64,000 nt of DNA from Blastocladiella emersonii ATCC 22665 (GCA_025594325.1 JANHCV010000005.1:461501-525500), one strand, 5' to 3'; shown: positions 33,685-43,395, numbered from the stretch's first letter. Notes: generated from the sequence alone by a model not told the origin. Program-made: numbers and translations.

Positions 33685-34282
33685 ATTGCGTGTACGGTGA
33701 GGTCACGAAATCCTCATCCTGCGCGATCCAGGTATCCAAGTCCTGAATCCAACGCACGCTCAACACTTACTTGCATAGTACGCATGACTGCAAGTTTGAT
33801 ACATCGTTGACGTGTTGACGTTCAGCCGGCTTGGCAGCCAGCCTAGTCGCCTACTGATGAGACAGTGGCTGCAACGCACACACCCCTAGTCAAAACGAGC
33901 ACTTGTAGTTCGCCTCAGCATTGTTTGGCGGACGCCTATTGGTATTCCTGAAACAGTTCAAGTTCACGTGACCGCGTTGCGCCACAGTCACCGAACGCGT
34001 GCGACCCCGCCCGCGTCACGCACGTCACGCGCACCGCGCCGATCTCCTTTGTCATCGCCGCGGACCGCCTCACCTCACCGAGCGACGCGTCGGCCCGCTC
34101 AAATCAGACGACGCGCCTCCGCATCCCCTCTCTCCCTTGTTTCTTTGACCAGTTGCTAGTATTAGCCACCACATACAGCCTGTTGCCCTCTCGTGAACCT
34201 CCTCACCGTCTCCTCTCGTGAGCCTTTTTACCGTCTCCTCTTGTGAACCTCTTCACCGCCTCGATCTTCTTCTCTGACAAGA
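33685..34282. other. Intergenic with a 25-bp triple repeat
   Basis: No gene seen. It holds a GACGCGTC at 34084-34091, the triple repeat listed separately, and a CCTGAAACAGTTCA word (about 33949) that recurs near 35879 next to GCGTTGCGCCAC, suggesting an old local duplication. Confidence 0.4.
34190..34264 (+). repeat. Three tandem 25-bp units
   Basis: TCTCGTGAACCTCCTCACCG-type units start at 34190, 34215 and 34240, with three to five differences between them. Confidence 0.85.
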
Positions 34283-34542
34283 TCACGCGTCCATCGTGCC
34301 GAGCTTCCTCCCAGTTGAGTACGCTTCAACTGAAACATGAATGAACGGGGCCTCACTCCGCTGGTGTCTAACAAACTGATACTCTATTTTAGACCTTCGG
34401 ATCGCCCCGTGGAGCAATAACCAAGGAAGGCAAACCTTGAAATGAAGCCCAACTAAACACATTGACAGCGATCTGGGTCCAGGCTCAAAAATTCTAGTCC
34501 GTGACGTGGTCATTAGTGTGGTTTTGTGGAAATAGTCGAGGC

Positions 34543-34785
34543 TTACTTACCGCTGGCATGAGGTATGCGGCCGTGAACGCAGCAGGCATCGCGACGACTG
34601 GAGGGGGTGAATGCACTGACCGAGGGGCCAACCAAAAAGAGAACCACAATTGCTCCACCGCCAAGGAGAGTGATTATGTGCAACGCCCCATCCGAACTTA
34701 GGGCGGTGCTCATGGCCAGAATAGAGACAGTAATTGCCGCTGCAGCCAGATTGCGCGATAGTTCCAAAGCTGTGGGTGCCCATGG
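34543..34785 (-). CDS. Membrane-protein exon, paralogue 1 (partial)
   Basis: One open frame with two hydrophobic helices around LELSRNLAAAAITVSILAM and LLGGGAIVVLFLVGPSV. It probably ends at a strong GTAAGT donor near 34550, after which a 60-nt intron with branch-like CTAATGAC and acceptor GACTAG would lead to a short final exon. It resembles the exon at 34861-35171 in spacing of the two helices and in the LLGGGxI block. Start not determined; family unknown. Possibly part of the same gene as that exon. Confidence 0.4.
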   Translation of the reverse strand, partial: PWAPTALELSRNLAAAAITVSILAMSTALSSDGALHIITLLGGGAIVVLFLVGPSVSAFTPSSRRDACCVHGRIPHASGK

Positions 34786-34860
34786 GTCAAATTCAGCAGC
34801 ATGGGTTTGTTCGCACAAGTGAGCATCGTTCCACGAGGCAGTAATCGAAATCTTGAGTGA

Positions 34861-35171
34861 TTATGGAGGATATAATAGAATAACCGGACTTCCGGCGAGG
34901 CAAAGAAAAATCCCGCCACCACCAAGCAAAAAAGCAACGGCCACTAATGTGGAGCTTGACATGTGAACAAGCTTGACCAACAGCGCAGTACCCACGATAC
35001 TCGCTGCACCAACCATAGCCTGCACAATTTCAAGACCCGCATTGCAGTCAACGAGTGGGGAGAGCATTCTGCTGGCGTGGGGCATAGGGAAATCAAGGGC
35101 CAATTCGCGTGCAATAAAAGCGGAAAGGTGAAAAGGAAGAGAGGACAGCCATAAGACGAGCTCGAGCACAT
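34861..35171 (-). CDS. Membrane-protein exon, paralogue 2 (partial)
   Basis: An open frame with three hydrophobic segments (LWLSSLPFHLSAFIA; MVGAASIVGTALLVKLV; LVAVAFLLGGGGIFLCLAG) that aligns with the exon at 34543-34785 over about 60 residues (LE...AA..V..ALL...SS..L....LLGGG.I.L.L.G). No ATG with good context; neighbouring exons unclear. The two exons may be tandem repeats within one multi-pass protein or decayed duplicates. Confidence 0.4.
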
Positions 35172-35585
35172 GCCTTCATTTTGTACTCAGCAGTAAGCCA
35201 ATAGCCAAGTGGCATTATTGTCAGGAGTTGGCTGCTGAGTTTCTCCCACCTGAAATTTGCCTCAAGCCGGCGTAATGGTTCATCAAAACATTCTGTTTTT
35301 CACGTGATGGTTCATTTCGTGCTCCATCCCCTGTCTCCAACGTCAGTCTCCAACTTCTGACTGACCAGCTCCAACTTTCTGGCCCTTGGGCTCCAGTCAC
35401 TCCCCGCATCGTCAACTCCTGCATTAAATGCAAATTCGTCCGTCAAAAAATAATGAGGGTTCTTTGTGCTCGAATTCGTGTGTGCGGAACGCTTGTCGCG
35501 CGAGCTTGAGCTACTGAGTGACTGCGCCACCCGCTGCGCCACACAACTGTGTCAATATGCTCTGGCCCCCTTGCACGGACTTTCC

Positions 35586-35625
35586 TGCTCCAGCTCCAGC
35601 TTCAGCTCCAGCTCCAACTTCTTCT
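35586..35625 (+). repeat. CAGCTC microsatellite
   Basis: Imperfect CAGCTC hexamers in tandem (CTCCAGCTCCAGCTTCAGCTCCAGCTC). Confidence 0.75.
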
Positions 35626-35668
35626 TACCCTAGTCCTGGGACCTGTGCCTTCTGATTTGCAAGAATCA

Positions 35669-35706
35669 TGTTACTCCCAGGCAGCGATGTTACTCCCAGG
35701 CAGCGA
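35669..35706 (+). repeat. 19-bp tandem duplication
   Basis: TGTTACTCCCAGGCAGCGA occurs twice in direct succession. Confidence 0.85.
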
Positions 35707-36228
35707 ACCCCTCTTGTGGCTGATCGTACCATACATGTCGCAAACGGTGATGTCAAGTAGCTTCAGAACAGTGAACTTCAAGGCGGCCGCACACAGCCCA
35801 AGAACGCGCCCAGAAACTGGCCGACTGCACAAGCGAACCTACGTGAACGCGTTGCGCCACTTGGTCACTGTGGCGCATCCTGAAACAGTTCATTGATTTG
35901 ATCACTGGTACACCGTCCCTGGCTCTCAGCGAGCCGGCCGGCACATTTCCGTACAACATCACTGCTCGCTTGCTAGAGGACGCTGCAACAATCAAAATGT
36001 GGATGTGGATGTGGACGTGGGCGAAGCGGGCGGCGGCGGCGGCGCAGTGGATGTGGGCGACTTCACTTCGGGCAGGAGGCAACGGAGTTTGATGGGTGGG
36101 GACCGACTGCAGCACGGGCATATGTTGAGGAAGCGGCAACAAACGCGACGTGGAAAGCTTCCTGCGAGCGGGAAATGCAAGAGTGAGCTCAACGAATCAA
36201 GCTTGCAGATGAAGAGGTTTGACTGTAC

Positions 36229-36521
36229 TCGTTCGTCGCACCAACGACGTTGACGAGTAATTTGAAGCCCCAGCGGCCAAGACGCGCGAGCGATTTGATG
36301 GCCGAGATGACGCCCAAAATGAGAAGGACCGTGAGGACGACCATGTTTGTGTCGTCAATCGCCCATGTCACAAACTGCGGCAGAAACATCACGCACTTGA
36401 TTCTAGCAACCAAGAAAGGGATGATGATATTGGCGGGAAGGAATGCGATGGCCAGAACCAAAAGCACTGCGAGAACACGCGCCAACGCATGAACGAAGTG
36501 CAAGCGGGCGTTCGGAACGGG
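36229..36521 (-). CDS. Membrane-protein gene, body exon (separated from its first exon)
   Basis: This frame encodes ARVLAVLLVLAIAFLPANII and further hydrophobic helices (MVVLTVLLILGVISAIKSL), then reaches a GTACAG donor at 36228. A 67-nt intron (acceptor CGCAG) leads to a His/Pro-rich exon starting at 36161. Rightward the frame runs without a stop into a retroelement gag fragment, which made one long chimeric frame (36189-37133), but the coding sense changes exactly at the 5-bp target duplication 36517-36521. Its true upstream exon is at 37888-38036, now on the opposite strand because of an inversion (see findings). Unrecognised multi-pass protein, disrupted by insertion and inversion. Confidence 0.6.
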
Positions 36522-37275
36522 CGGGTAGAGGTCGCGGAGGTTTCGGAGGAAGGTGGCTGGGTCTTGGCAGTTGCCGCGGGTTGGGTGGCGGTAGTTGATG
36601 CGGGTGCTCTCGATGTCGGTGCGCAGCTGCTTGTCGACGCTGGTGGTCGACGCGGCGGGAGCGGCTGGCGAGGCGGCGGCCGGCGCGGCCGGGGGCGCCT
36701 CAGCGGGCAGCATGTCGACGGCGAGGTTGATGATGTTGTTGTAGCGCGAGTGCGCGGCGATGAGCGCGTCCAGCGCCTTGGCGGCCTGGGCCTGCAGCTT
36801 GGGCGGGTGGGTGGCCGACGTGCCGTTGCCCTGGGACGGCGCGGGTTGCGCGGCGGCGTCGATGGCGGCCGAGCAGGCAGCGAATTGCTCACCGAGTAGC
36901 TGGCGCAGCTCGGCGGCGCGCGCGCGTGCGGCGGGCACGGCCTGGGGGTCCTTGGCCGCGGTGCTGCAGGTGCCGGGGAGCGCGGAGATGTCGCTGCAGA
37001 GCGCCGGCGAGATGATGAAGGTGGGGTTCGAGGCCATGTGGAAAACTACTTGAAAAAAATGTTGATGCCGACAGAAGGAGGCGGGAGACAAGTAGTCAGG
37101 GATGTCTATTCCTGCCTTCGGCCCCGAACCCAAGACGGGGAGAGGGGAGAATGGATAACAAAGCAGGGCGCGCCGCAGCGGGGTGCGGAAGCGCGGGAGC
37201 GAGGGATTGCGGGCGGCTCACGCGAGATCAGATGATTGATCACCGCGGTCGTGGCCACATGAACGACACGCAACA
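36522..37275 (-). mobile_element. 3'-truncated copy of the Ty3/gypsy-like element
   Basis: In minus orientation: a complete 216-bp LTR (37275-37060), 22 bp of leader and about 500 bp of gag identical in wording to the full-length element (MASNPTFIIS..., ending at RDLYP). It then stops abruptly. The 5-mer CCCGT occurs at its inner break (36521-36517, minus) and beside the other copy's LTR at 38032-38036. With the intervening 761 bp re-inverted, CCCGT would flank both ends of this copy. Confidence 0.9.
37060..37275 (-). repeat. LTR of the truncated copy
   Basis: 216 bp, TGTTG...CAACA, the same length as the two LTRs of the full-length element and differing from them only at one dinucleotide-sized site. 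The minus-strand 5' flank is CTCTT (37280-37276), the same 5-mer that follows the 3' LTR of the other copy at 43389-43393. Confidence 0.95.
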
Positions 37276-38036
37276 AAGAGCGTTAGACTTGTCACTCGGA
37301 CTCACTGCGATGGCAGCTAGTCGCTGGACCTCAACCAGAGCGCTGCTGCGCGACAAAGCGATGGCGACACGGACTGCAGTGAGACCGAAAGAAGACGGCG
37401 ATGCCGTATATATCTGGGCAGTCTGCGCAGGCGTTCGCTGAGCGGGTCCGCAGCGCTCATCTCGACCAGCGACCGTTCCACCACGGGTCCATGCATCGCG
37501 GCTACCTTGATTGTCACGCGACGGCAAGAAGCAGACGCCTTCATAGGCGGTGATGGGAGATTCACGCTCAAGTCCTGCTCGTGACCGCAGAAGGGAGTGC
37601 GGGCCAGAGGTGCTGCGGCAAGGGTGAGTTGAACGGCGCGTCGGCGCGATGCGTCTGGGAGTCACCGCAGCCATTCCCATGCGCCCATCTGACGCGCGTG
37701 AGTTCGCTCCGGCCGCGCGCGCTTTTGCGCAGATCCTCGCTCTCCACATCAGCTGTGGAATTACTCTGCGCACTCAACGCACCATGCAACTTATGGAATT
37801 GGACTCGGTGATCTCAAAGTCTCTCTAAGCCAGCACCCCCGCGCTTCCGCTCGCAAGCTCACCCGACTCCAGTCCGCGCACCCAATCATGCCCGTGCCAA
37901 ATGCTCCCGTGGGCTACGCCCTCAACCCTGAAATTTTGCAGTGCATGCGCGACATGCAAAAAAAATGGGTCATTGCCTTGCGCAACCCCAACTACAGGGC
38001 TGTCAACATTCGATTTGTACACCCAAACGTGCCCGT
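37276..38036. other. 761-bp segment inverted between two LTRs
   Basis: Bounded on both sides by oppositely oriented, nearly identical LTRs. The target duplications on its two edges (AAGAG at 37276, CCCGT at 38032) match the outer flank of the wrong element on each side, which is the footprint of inversion through the LTR/gag inverted repeats. It contains the first exon of the membrane-protein gene (37888-38036) and about 600 bp with no other gene seen. Confidence 0.8.
37888..38036 (+). CDS. Membrane-protein gene, first exon (inverted)
   Basis: ATG at 37888 opens a frame (MPVPNAPVGYALNPEILQCM...; later LRNPNYRAVNIRF) that runs up to the LTR. The last codons before the LTR and the first codons after the gag fragment at 36521 are in the same phase once one copy of the CCCGT target duplication is removed, so this is very likely the 5' part of the gene at 36229. 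It is soluble and helical-looking, preceding the first membrane helix. Expression is presumably lost. Confidence 0.55.
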
Positions 38037-38252
38037 TGTTGCGTGTCGTTCATGTGGCCACGACCGCGGTGATCAATCATCTGATCTCGCGTGAGCCGCC
38101 CGCAATCCCTCGCTCCCGCGCTGCCGCACCCCGCTGCGGCGCGCCCTGCTTTGTTATCCATTCTCCCCTCTCCCCGTCTTGGGTTCGGGGCCGAAGGCAG
38201 GAATAGACATCCCTGACTACTTGTCTCCCGCCTCCTTCTGTCGGCATCAACA
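38037..38252 (+). repeat. 5' LTR
   Basis: 216 bp beginning TGTTG and ending CAACA (perfect 5-bp inverted ends). Preceded by CCCGT. The gag ATG follows 22 bp after its end. Confidence 0.97.
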
Positions 38253-38274
38253 TTTTTTTCAAGTAGTTTTCCAC

Positions 38275-39638
38275 ATGGCCTCGAACCCCACCTTCATCAT
38301 CTCGCCGGCGCTCTGCAGCGACATCTCCGCGCTCCCCGGCACCTGCAGCACCGCGGCCAAGGACCCCCAGGCCGTGCCCGCCGCACGCGCGCGCGCCGCC
38401 GAGCTGCGCCAGCTACTCGGTGAGCAATTCGCTGCCTGCTCGGCCGCCATCGACGCCGCCGCGCAACCCGCGCCGTCCCAGGGCAACGGCACGTCGGCCA
38501 CCCACCCGCCCAAGCTGCAGGCCCAGGCCGCCAAGGCGCTGGACGCGCTCATCGCCGCGCACTCGCGCTACAACAACATCATCAACCTCGCCGTCGACAT
38601 GCTGCCCGCTGAGGCGCCCCCGGCCGCGCCGGCCGCCGCCTCGCCAGCCGCTCCCGCCGCGTCGACCACCAGCGTCGACAAGCAGCTGCGCACCGACATC
38701 GAGAGCACCCGCATCAACTACCGCCACCCAACCCGCGGCAACTGCCAAGACCCAGCCACCTTCCTCCGAAACCTCCGCGACCTCTACCCGCTGCACAACC
38801 TGTACAAGCTGCTCAACGCCGCCACCACCACCGTCAGCCACGACGCCCAGGTCGTGTACAAGTCGATGGTCCGCGAGGGCGCCGGTCTTGAGGAGCACCA
38901 GCTGATCGCCCACTTCTTTGACCACATGGACCGCGCCGCCATCGTCCGCTACCTCGACCTCTTGTTCCCCGCCACTCTGGGCCTCACCCTCGAGCGCCAC
39001 CGCGTTGTGTTTGTCCGGCGTCTCCGCAAGGGGGGTTGCCTGGATCCCACCGGCCACCTGCCTCCCGCGCTCCTCTCCTCGTTCCTCAACTCGGTCAAGG
39101 GCATCAAGGACAACGTCTACAACGCCCTCTGCCACACGCTCGGCACCGCCACCTCCAAGCGCACCCCGCTCACGCTTGTCAACCTCATTGGCCCCCACGG
39201 CTACGTCCAGATCGCCTCGCGCAGCAAGGCGCCCGCTGGCAACGCTGGCGACGCCTCGTCCGCCGTGCCGGCCGCGCGCACAAGGACAAGGACAAGAACA
39301 AGAACAACAACAACTACAACAACAACAACAACAACAACTACAACAACTACAACAACAAGAACAACAACAACTACAACAACCACCGCGGCGGCGGTGCCCA
39401 CGACAAGAACGGCCACTACAACAAGGGCAAGGCCGGCCATGATGACCGCGCGTCCCGCGACGCCCCGCGCGCGCTTCTCGCCGTGCCCGACGACCGCCAT
39501 GATTGTGACCGTGGTGGCAGCGACGAGCGTCAGCGCTCGCGCTCCCGCTCCGCTGTGCGCGAGCGCGCCCCGCGCAACTACCACGCGGCCGTGGCGCCCA
39601 TCTGGCCCGCGGGTCTTGAGACCAAGTTTGGCAGATGA
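38275..39638 (+). pseudogene. gag-like protein of the retroelement
   Basis: From ATG 38275 (MASNPTFIIS) the frame encodes a capsid-like helical protein (NLYKLLNAATTTVSHDAQVV; AHFFDHMDRAAIVRYLDLLF). Near 39270 the sensible frame shifts by one base: the original frame runs into poly-Thr, whereas the other gives an Asn/Lys-rich tract followed by an Arg/Ser basic segment and stops at 39638. The tract is a simple AAC repeat, prone to slippage. No CCHC zinc knuckle was seen. The N-terminal 180 aa are repeated in the truncated copy. Confidence 0.75.
39280..39382 (+). repeat. AAC/ACAACT microsatellite in gag
   Basis: About 100 bp of AAC triplets interrupted by ACT and AAG, encoding poly-Asn/Lys in one frame and poly-Thr in another. 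Confidence 0.9.
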
Positions 39639-40059
39639 CCTCGAGCGCTCCCGCTCCAAGTTCGTCTCCTCGCCTGCCCGCGCGGTCAACAGCATTCCCC
39701 GCCCCCAGCCCCTGCTCGCCCACCACCTCCGTTGTCCTCGCCCTCCTGCCGGCGTCCGCCACCAGCCTGTTCGCGCACCTGCTTGACAAGTTCTACCACA
39801 TCATTGTTGGCTCCCGCCTCGGCCCCACCTCGGCCCGCGCTGCCACCGTCACCCACAACGATCCCCTTTGCGGCCGCCTCGGTCCCGTCGCGCATTTCGC
39901 CGCCCCCGCCCGCTCTGGTGCGCGCTGTGAGCACGACGGCGCCGGTGTGGTCGACCCCGACTGGCTGGGCACGCCCGCATTTTTGTGACCTGGGCATGCG
40001 CGTCCATCTGCGACCTGTACATGGCGCTTGTCGCTCACAATAATAATATCTCTGACCTC

Positions 40060-40377
40060 ATCATTCCGGCTCTATCCAGCCCGATGTCGTCTTTGCGCGC
40101 TCGTTCGGCTGCGGCGAACCGCACGCCCATTCGCAGCGAGCCTTCTCAGTGCTACCCGGCGTTCCTGACCGTGCGTGCAGACCTGTTCCTCGACGACATC
40201 ATTCCGGCTCTATCCAGCCCGATGTTGTCTTCGCGCGCTCGTTTGGCTGCGGTGAACCGCACGCCCGTTCGCAGCGAGCCTTCTCAGTGCTACCCGGCGT
40301 TCCTGACCGTGCGTGCAGACCTGTTCCTTGACAACATCATTCCGGCTCTATCCAGCCCGATGTCGTCGTCGCGCGGC
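40060..40377 (+). repeat. 138-bp in-frame tandem repeat replacing the RT N-terminus
   Basis: Units begin ATCATTCCGGCTCTATCC at 40060, 40198 and 40336; the third is cut after 42 bp where the RT PFG motif begins. Each unit encodes 46 residues. Confidence 0.95.
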
Positions 40378-41390
40378 CCGTTTGGCATCAAGACCCTCTC
40401 GGCGCAGTTCCGGGCCGTCATGTCCAACATCTTCCACGACATGCCATTCGTGCGCGTCTTCATTGACGATCTCGTCATCTTCTCGGCCTTGGTCAAGGAG
40501 CACACGCAGCACCTCGTCCTCGTTGTCTACCATCTCACGCGGTGGAACCCCCGCCTCAACCCCGCCAAGTGCTTCTTCTACTGCGCACGCATGCACCTGC
40601 TCAGCCACGTCGTCTTGGCCGAGGGCGTGCAGCCCGCCAAGGCCAAGGTCGTCTCGATCCGCAACTGGCCGCGCCCAACGTCTGGCAACCAGGTCCAGAA
40701 GTTCCTCAGCCTCGTCAACTACCTGCGCGCCTACATCCCGCTCGCCGCGGTCCTCATGCACCCGCTCGACGCGCTGCGCAACCTCAAGCGCATCGACCTC
40801 GACGTCCGCAACGTGTGGACCGACGAGTGCGAGCAGGCGTTCCTCGCCTTAAAGGCCGCCGTCGCCGCCGCCGCCGCCCCATGTCTCGCGCCGCCTGATT
40901 TCTCCAAGCCGTTCTTCGTCGCTACCAACGCCTCAAACGTCCGTCTCGGCGCCGTCCTGTTCCAGGGTAGCCGCGAGTCCCCGCGCTACATCTCGTTTGC
41001 CTCTCGCTCTCTGCAGCCCGCCAAGCAGAACTACTCGGCCACCAAGCGCGAGCTCCTCGGCATCGTCTTCGCGCTCACTCGCTTCTTCTACTACCTCCAC
41101 GGCCGCCGTTTCGCGTTGTTCACGGACCACGCGGCGCTCACCCACATGTTCACGCAGAAGCGCCTGTCACCCATCCTCGAAAACTGGCTTGACACGCTGC
41201 TCTCCCTCTCGTTCTTGGTCACGCACCTCCCCAGCGTCCTGAACGTGCTGCCCGACATCCTGTCGCGCCTGTATAATACCGACGCCCGTGCCCATCTCGT
41301 CGCCATCAACCGCGCCGGCCGTTGTCCTGTATCGCGTTCCCCCCGTGGGCGCCCGCTGGTGGGGGGGGGTCCCTCCGGATCCTCTCCCGC

Positions 41391-41762
41391 GCCGTCTCTC
41401 CCCGAGTGTGCCCTCGGCGACGGCGAGCTCGAGCAGCTCATGACGCACAATCTCTCCCTCGCGGAGAATTGTGCTCAACACTTTTTCCTCGCGCCGGCCT
41501 CGCTCCTGCCCGCGGAGCGGGCCCGCGCTTTTGCTGCCGCACCCACCCATGGGGGCAGCTCTTCTTCAACACCCGCGCCGTCTCTCCCCGAGTGTGCCCT
41601 CGGCGACGGCGAGCTCGAGCAGCTCATGACGCACGATCTCTCCCTTGCGGAGAATCGTGCTCGACACTTCTTCCTCGCGCCGGCCTCGCTCCCGCCCGCG
41701 GAGCGGGCCCGCGCTTTCGCTGCCGCACCCACCCATGGGGGCAGCTCTTCTTCAACACCTGC
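41391..41762 (+). repeat. 186-bp in-frame tandem repeat in the pol linker
   Basis: Two units starting GCCGTCTCTCCCCGAGTG at 41391 and 41577 encode 62-aa repeats (ECALGDGELEQLMTH...FFLAPASL). Nearly identical. Confidence 0.93.
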
Positions 41763-41904
41763 GCCCGCCGTGCACGCCCGCGTCGTCGCCGCCGCACCCG
41801 CCCCCGAGGGTAGCGCGCCGCGGCCCGAGTTCTCGCCCATCGGCACCATCCCGCCCGCGCAGCGCCTCAACACGGCGCCCGTTCCGCGTGACCAGCGCGA
41901 CCAA

Positions 41905-43172
41905 ATCATCCGCGACTTGCACGACTGGGGGCCACTCGGGTCCCGCGGCCACACAGCAGCAGCTCGTCGTCCTCGGCCACGAATGGCCTGGCATGCTCGC
42001 CGACTGCCAGCGCGTCATTGCTGGTTGCATCCCGTGCGCGCGGTTCTTGGCCACGCGGCAGGGTTTCCACCCGATGCGCTCGATTGAGGCGCTGCTGCCG
42101 CTCGACCACCTGTCCATGGACTGCATGCAGCTGCCCATCTCGCCCGACGGATACACGCACGTGCTCGTGATCATCAACATCTGCACCCGGTTCGCGTGGC
42201 TACACCCGATCCGCTCCGCGTCTGCTGGCGAGGTCGCCACCTGCTTCCTGGCCACGTGCTTCCAGTTCGGTTTCCCGCGCATCATCCAGTCCGACAACGG
42301 CCCCGAGTTCGCCAACCAGATCATCGCCTCGCTCGCCGACATGGCCGGCATCGACTGCCGCCTCGTGTCGCCGTACCACCCGCAGGCCAATGGCGCCTCG
42401 GAGCGTCTCGTTCGCTCGGTCAAGGAGATGCTGCTCCCCTCGCTCAACGGGCAGCTCAACCGCTGGCCCGCCATGGTCCCGGCCATCCAGTACGCCTACA
42501 ACACGCGCGCGCACGCGCGCCACGGCTCGACGCCCTTCTCGCTCATGTTCGCGCGTCCCGCCAACGCGCTCCGCGACTACCGCGCGCAGCCGCCCCTCCG
42601 CGACATGACCAAGCAGGAGCAGCTCGCTCACCTCAAGCTCATGACCGAGTCCATCTACCCCGCGCACCACCTGCGCCTCATCCAGCCCGAGTCGGCGCCT
42701 TTGGGCGAATCGGACACCATGCGCAACATCCTCCGTCATCGCCGGCGCGAACGGCGAGCGCGAGTACCTGGTCCGCTGGTCCGATCGCTCCGCCAAGAAC
42801 TCGTGGATCCCCGCCAGCAGCTTCGACACCGCCGGCGCCATCAACAACTACCACAAGAAGATCTCGGCCAACACCTGGCTCGAGCGCCAGCGTTCGCTGC
42901 AGCGTCTCGCCCCCAAGGTCGCCACGTCTTCCCCTGTGCCCGCTCCACGCCAAGATCCTGCTCCTCGCCAAGTCTCGGCCGACAAGTCGCAGTTCTCGGT
43001 CACGCAGTCCTCAGCCGCCTCATCGCCCGCCCGCGCCAACCCGAAGCGCGCGCGCTCACCCTCGCCCGACCCGCCGTCGTCCATCACGCGCAGCTGGTCC
43101 GGTCGCCAGCTCAAGAACGCGGTGCACCAAGGGTTCGTCAAGTCGCTCAGGTCACGGTCTGGGGGGAGGTGA
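41905..43172 (+). pseudogene. pol part 2: integrase and chromodomain
   Basis: After the G-run frame change comes integrase: the HHCC zinc region (ending CQRVIAGCIPCARF) and a core with all three acidic residues of the DDE triad in context (LSMDCMQL; IIQSDNGPEF; NGASERLVRS). Near 42730 a second frame change leads to EYLVRWSDRSAKNSWIPA, a chromodomain of the chromovirus type that targets insertion to modified chromatin, then a basic tail ending at 43172. Integrase motifs are intact but split over frames. Confidence 0.85.
43161..43172 (+). other. Polypurine tract
   Basis: GGGGGGAGGTGA lies directly against the 3' LTR, the position of the plus-strand primer in LTR retroelements. Confidence 0.75.
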
Positions 43173-43388
43173 TGTTGCGTGTCGTTCATGTGGCCACGAC
43201 CGCGGTGATCAATCATCTGATCTCGCGTGAGCCGCCCGCAATCCCTCGCTCCCGCGCCGCCGCACCCCGCTGCGGCGCGCCCTGCTTTGTTATCCATTCT
43301 CCCCTCTCCCCGTCTTGGGTTCGGGGCCGAAGGCAGGAATAGACATCCCTGACTACTTGTCTCCCGCCTCCTTCTGTCGGCATCAACA
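43173..43388 (+). repeat. 3' LTR
   Basis: 216 bp, TGTTG...CAACA, with one visible mismatch to the 5' LTR (CGCCGCC versus CGCTGCC). Followed by CTCTT, which matches the flank of the truncated copy's LTR rather than that of its own 5' LTR. Confidence 0.97.
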
Positions 43389-43395
43389 CTCTTGT

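Larger units (their letters stand above)
39985..41930 (+). pseudogene. pol part 1: RT C-terminal half and RNase H
   Basis: The frame opens with three copies of a 46-residue repeat (IIPALSSPM...ADLFLD), then enters reverse transcriptase only at PFGIKTLSAQF, followed by the active-site box FIDDLVIFS, the thumb (LNPAKCFFY) and RNase H (ASRSLQPAKQNYSATKRELLG, FTDHAALTHM). The RT fingers with the first catalytic Asp and the protease are missing. In RNase H the expected TDAS reads TNAS, losing a metal-binding Asp. A linker with a duplicated 62-aa unit leads toward integrase. A run of five G at about 41928 shifts the frame. Confidence 0.85.
38037..43388 (+). mobile_element. Ty3/gypsy-like LTR retrotransposon (chromovirus type), degenerate
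   Basis: Two 216-bp LTRs with one visible mismatch flank 4.9 kb with gag, part of reverse transcriptase, RNase H, integrase and a C-terminal chromodomain, in Ty3/gypsy order. A purine-rich tract precedes the 3' LTR. No tRNA-type primer-binding site was recognised after the 5' LTR. The coding region has at least three frame changes, lacks protease and the first half of RT, and has an altered RNase H residue, yet the LTRs are almost identical, so insertion was recent. Such a copy would need enzymes in trans. Confidence 0.93.

Noticed and set aside
36189-37133. A 314-codon minus-strand frame that could be read as one protein with a soluble N-terminus and membrane C-terminus
   Set aside because: Its first part is the retroelement leader and gag, its second part a host exon; the join coincides with a target-site duplication, so it is a fusion by insertion rather than a gene.
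39270-39290. Programmed gag frameshifting
   Set aside because: There is no slippery heptamer with downstream structure, and the shift sits at a microsatellite edge within gag rather than at the gag-pol border.
39201-39786. Poly-Thr (plus) and poly-Val (minus) frames over the AAC tract as separate proteins
   Set aside because: They are alternate readings of a microsatellite inside gag; the Asn/Lys frame joins the flanking gag sequence.
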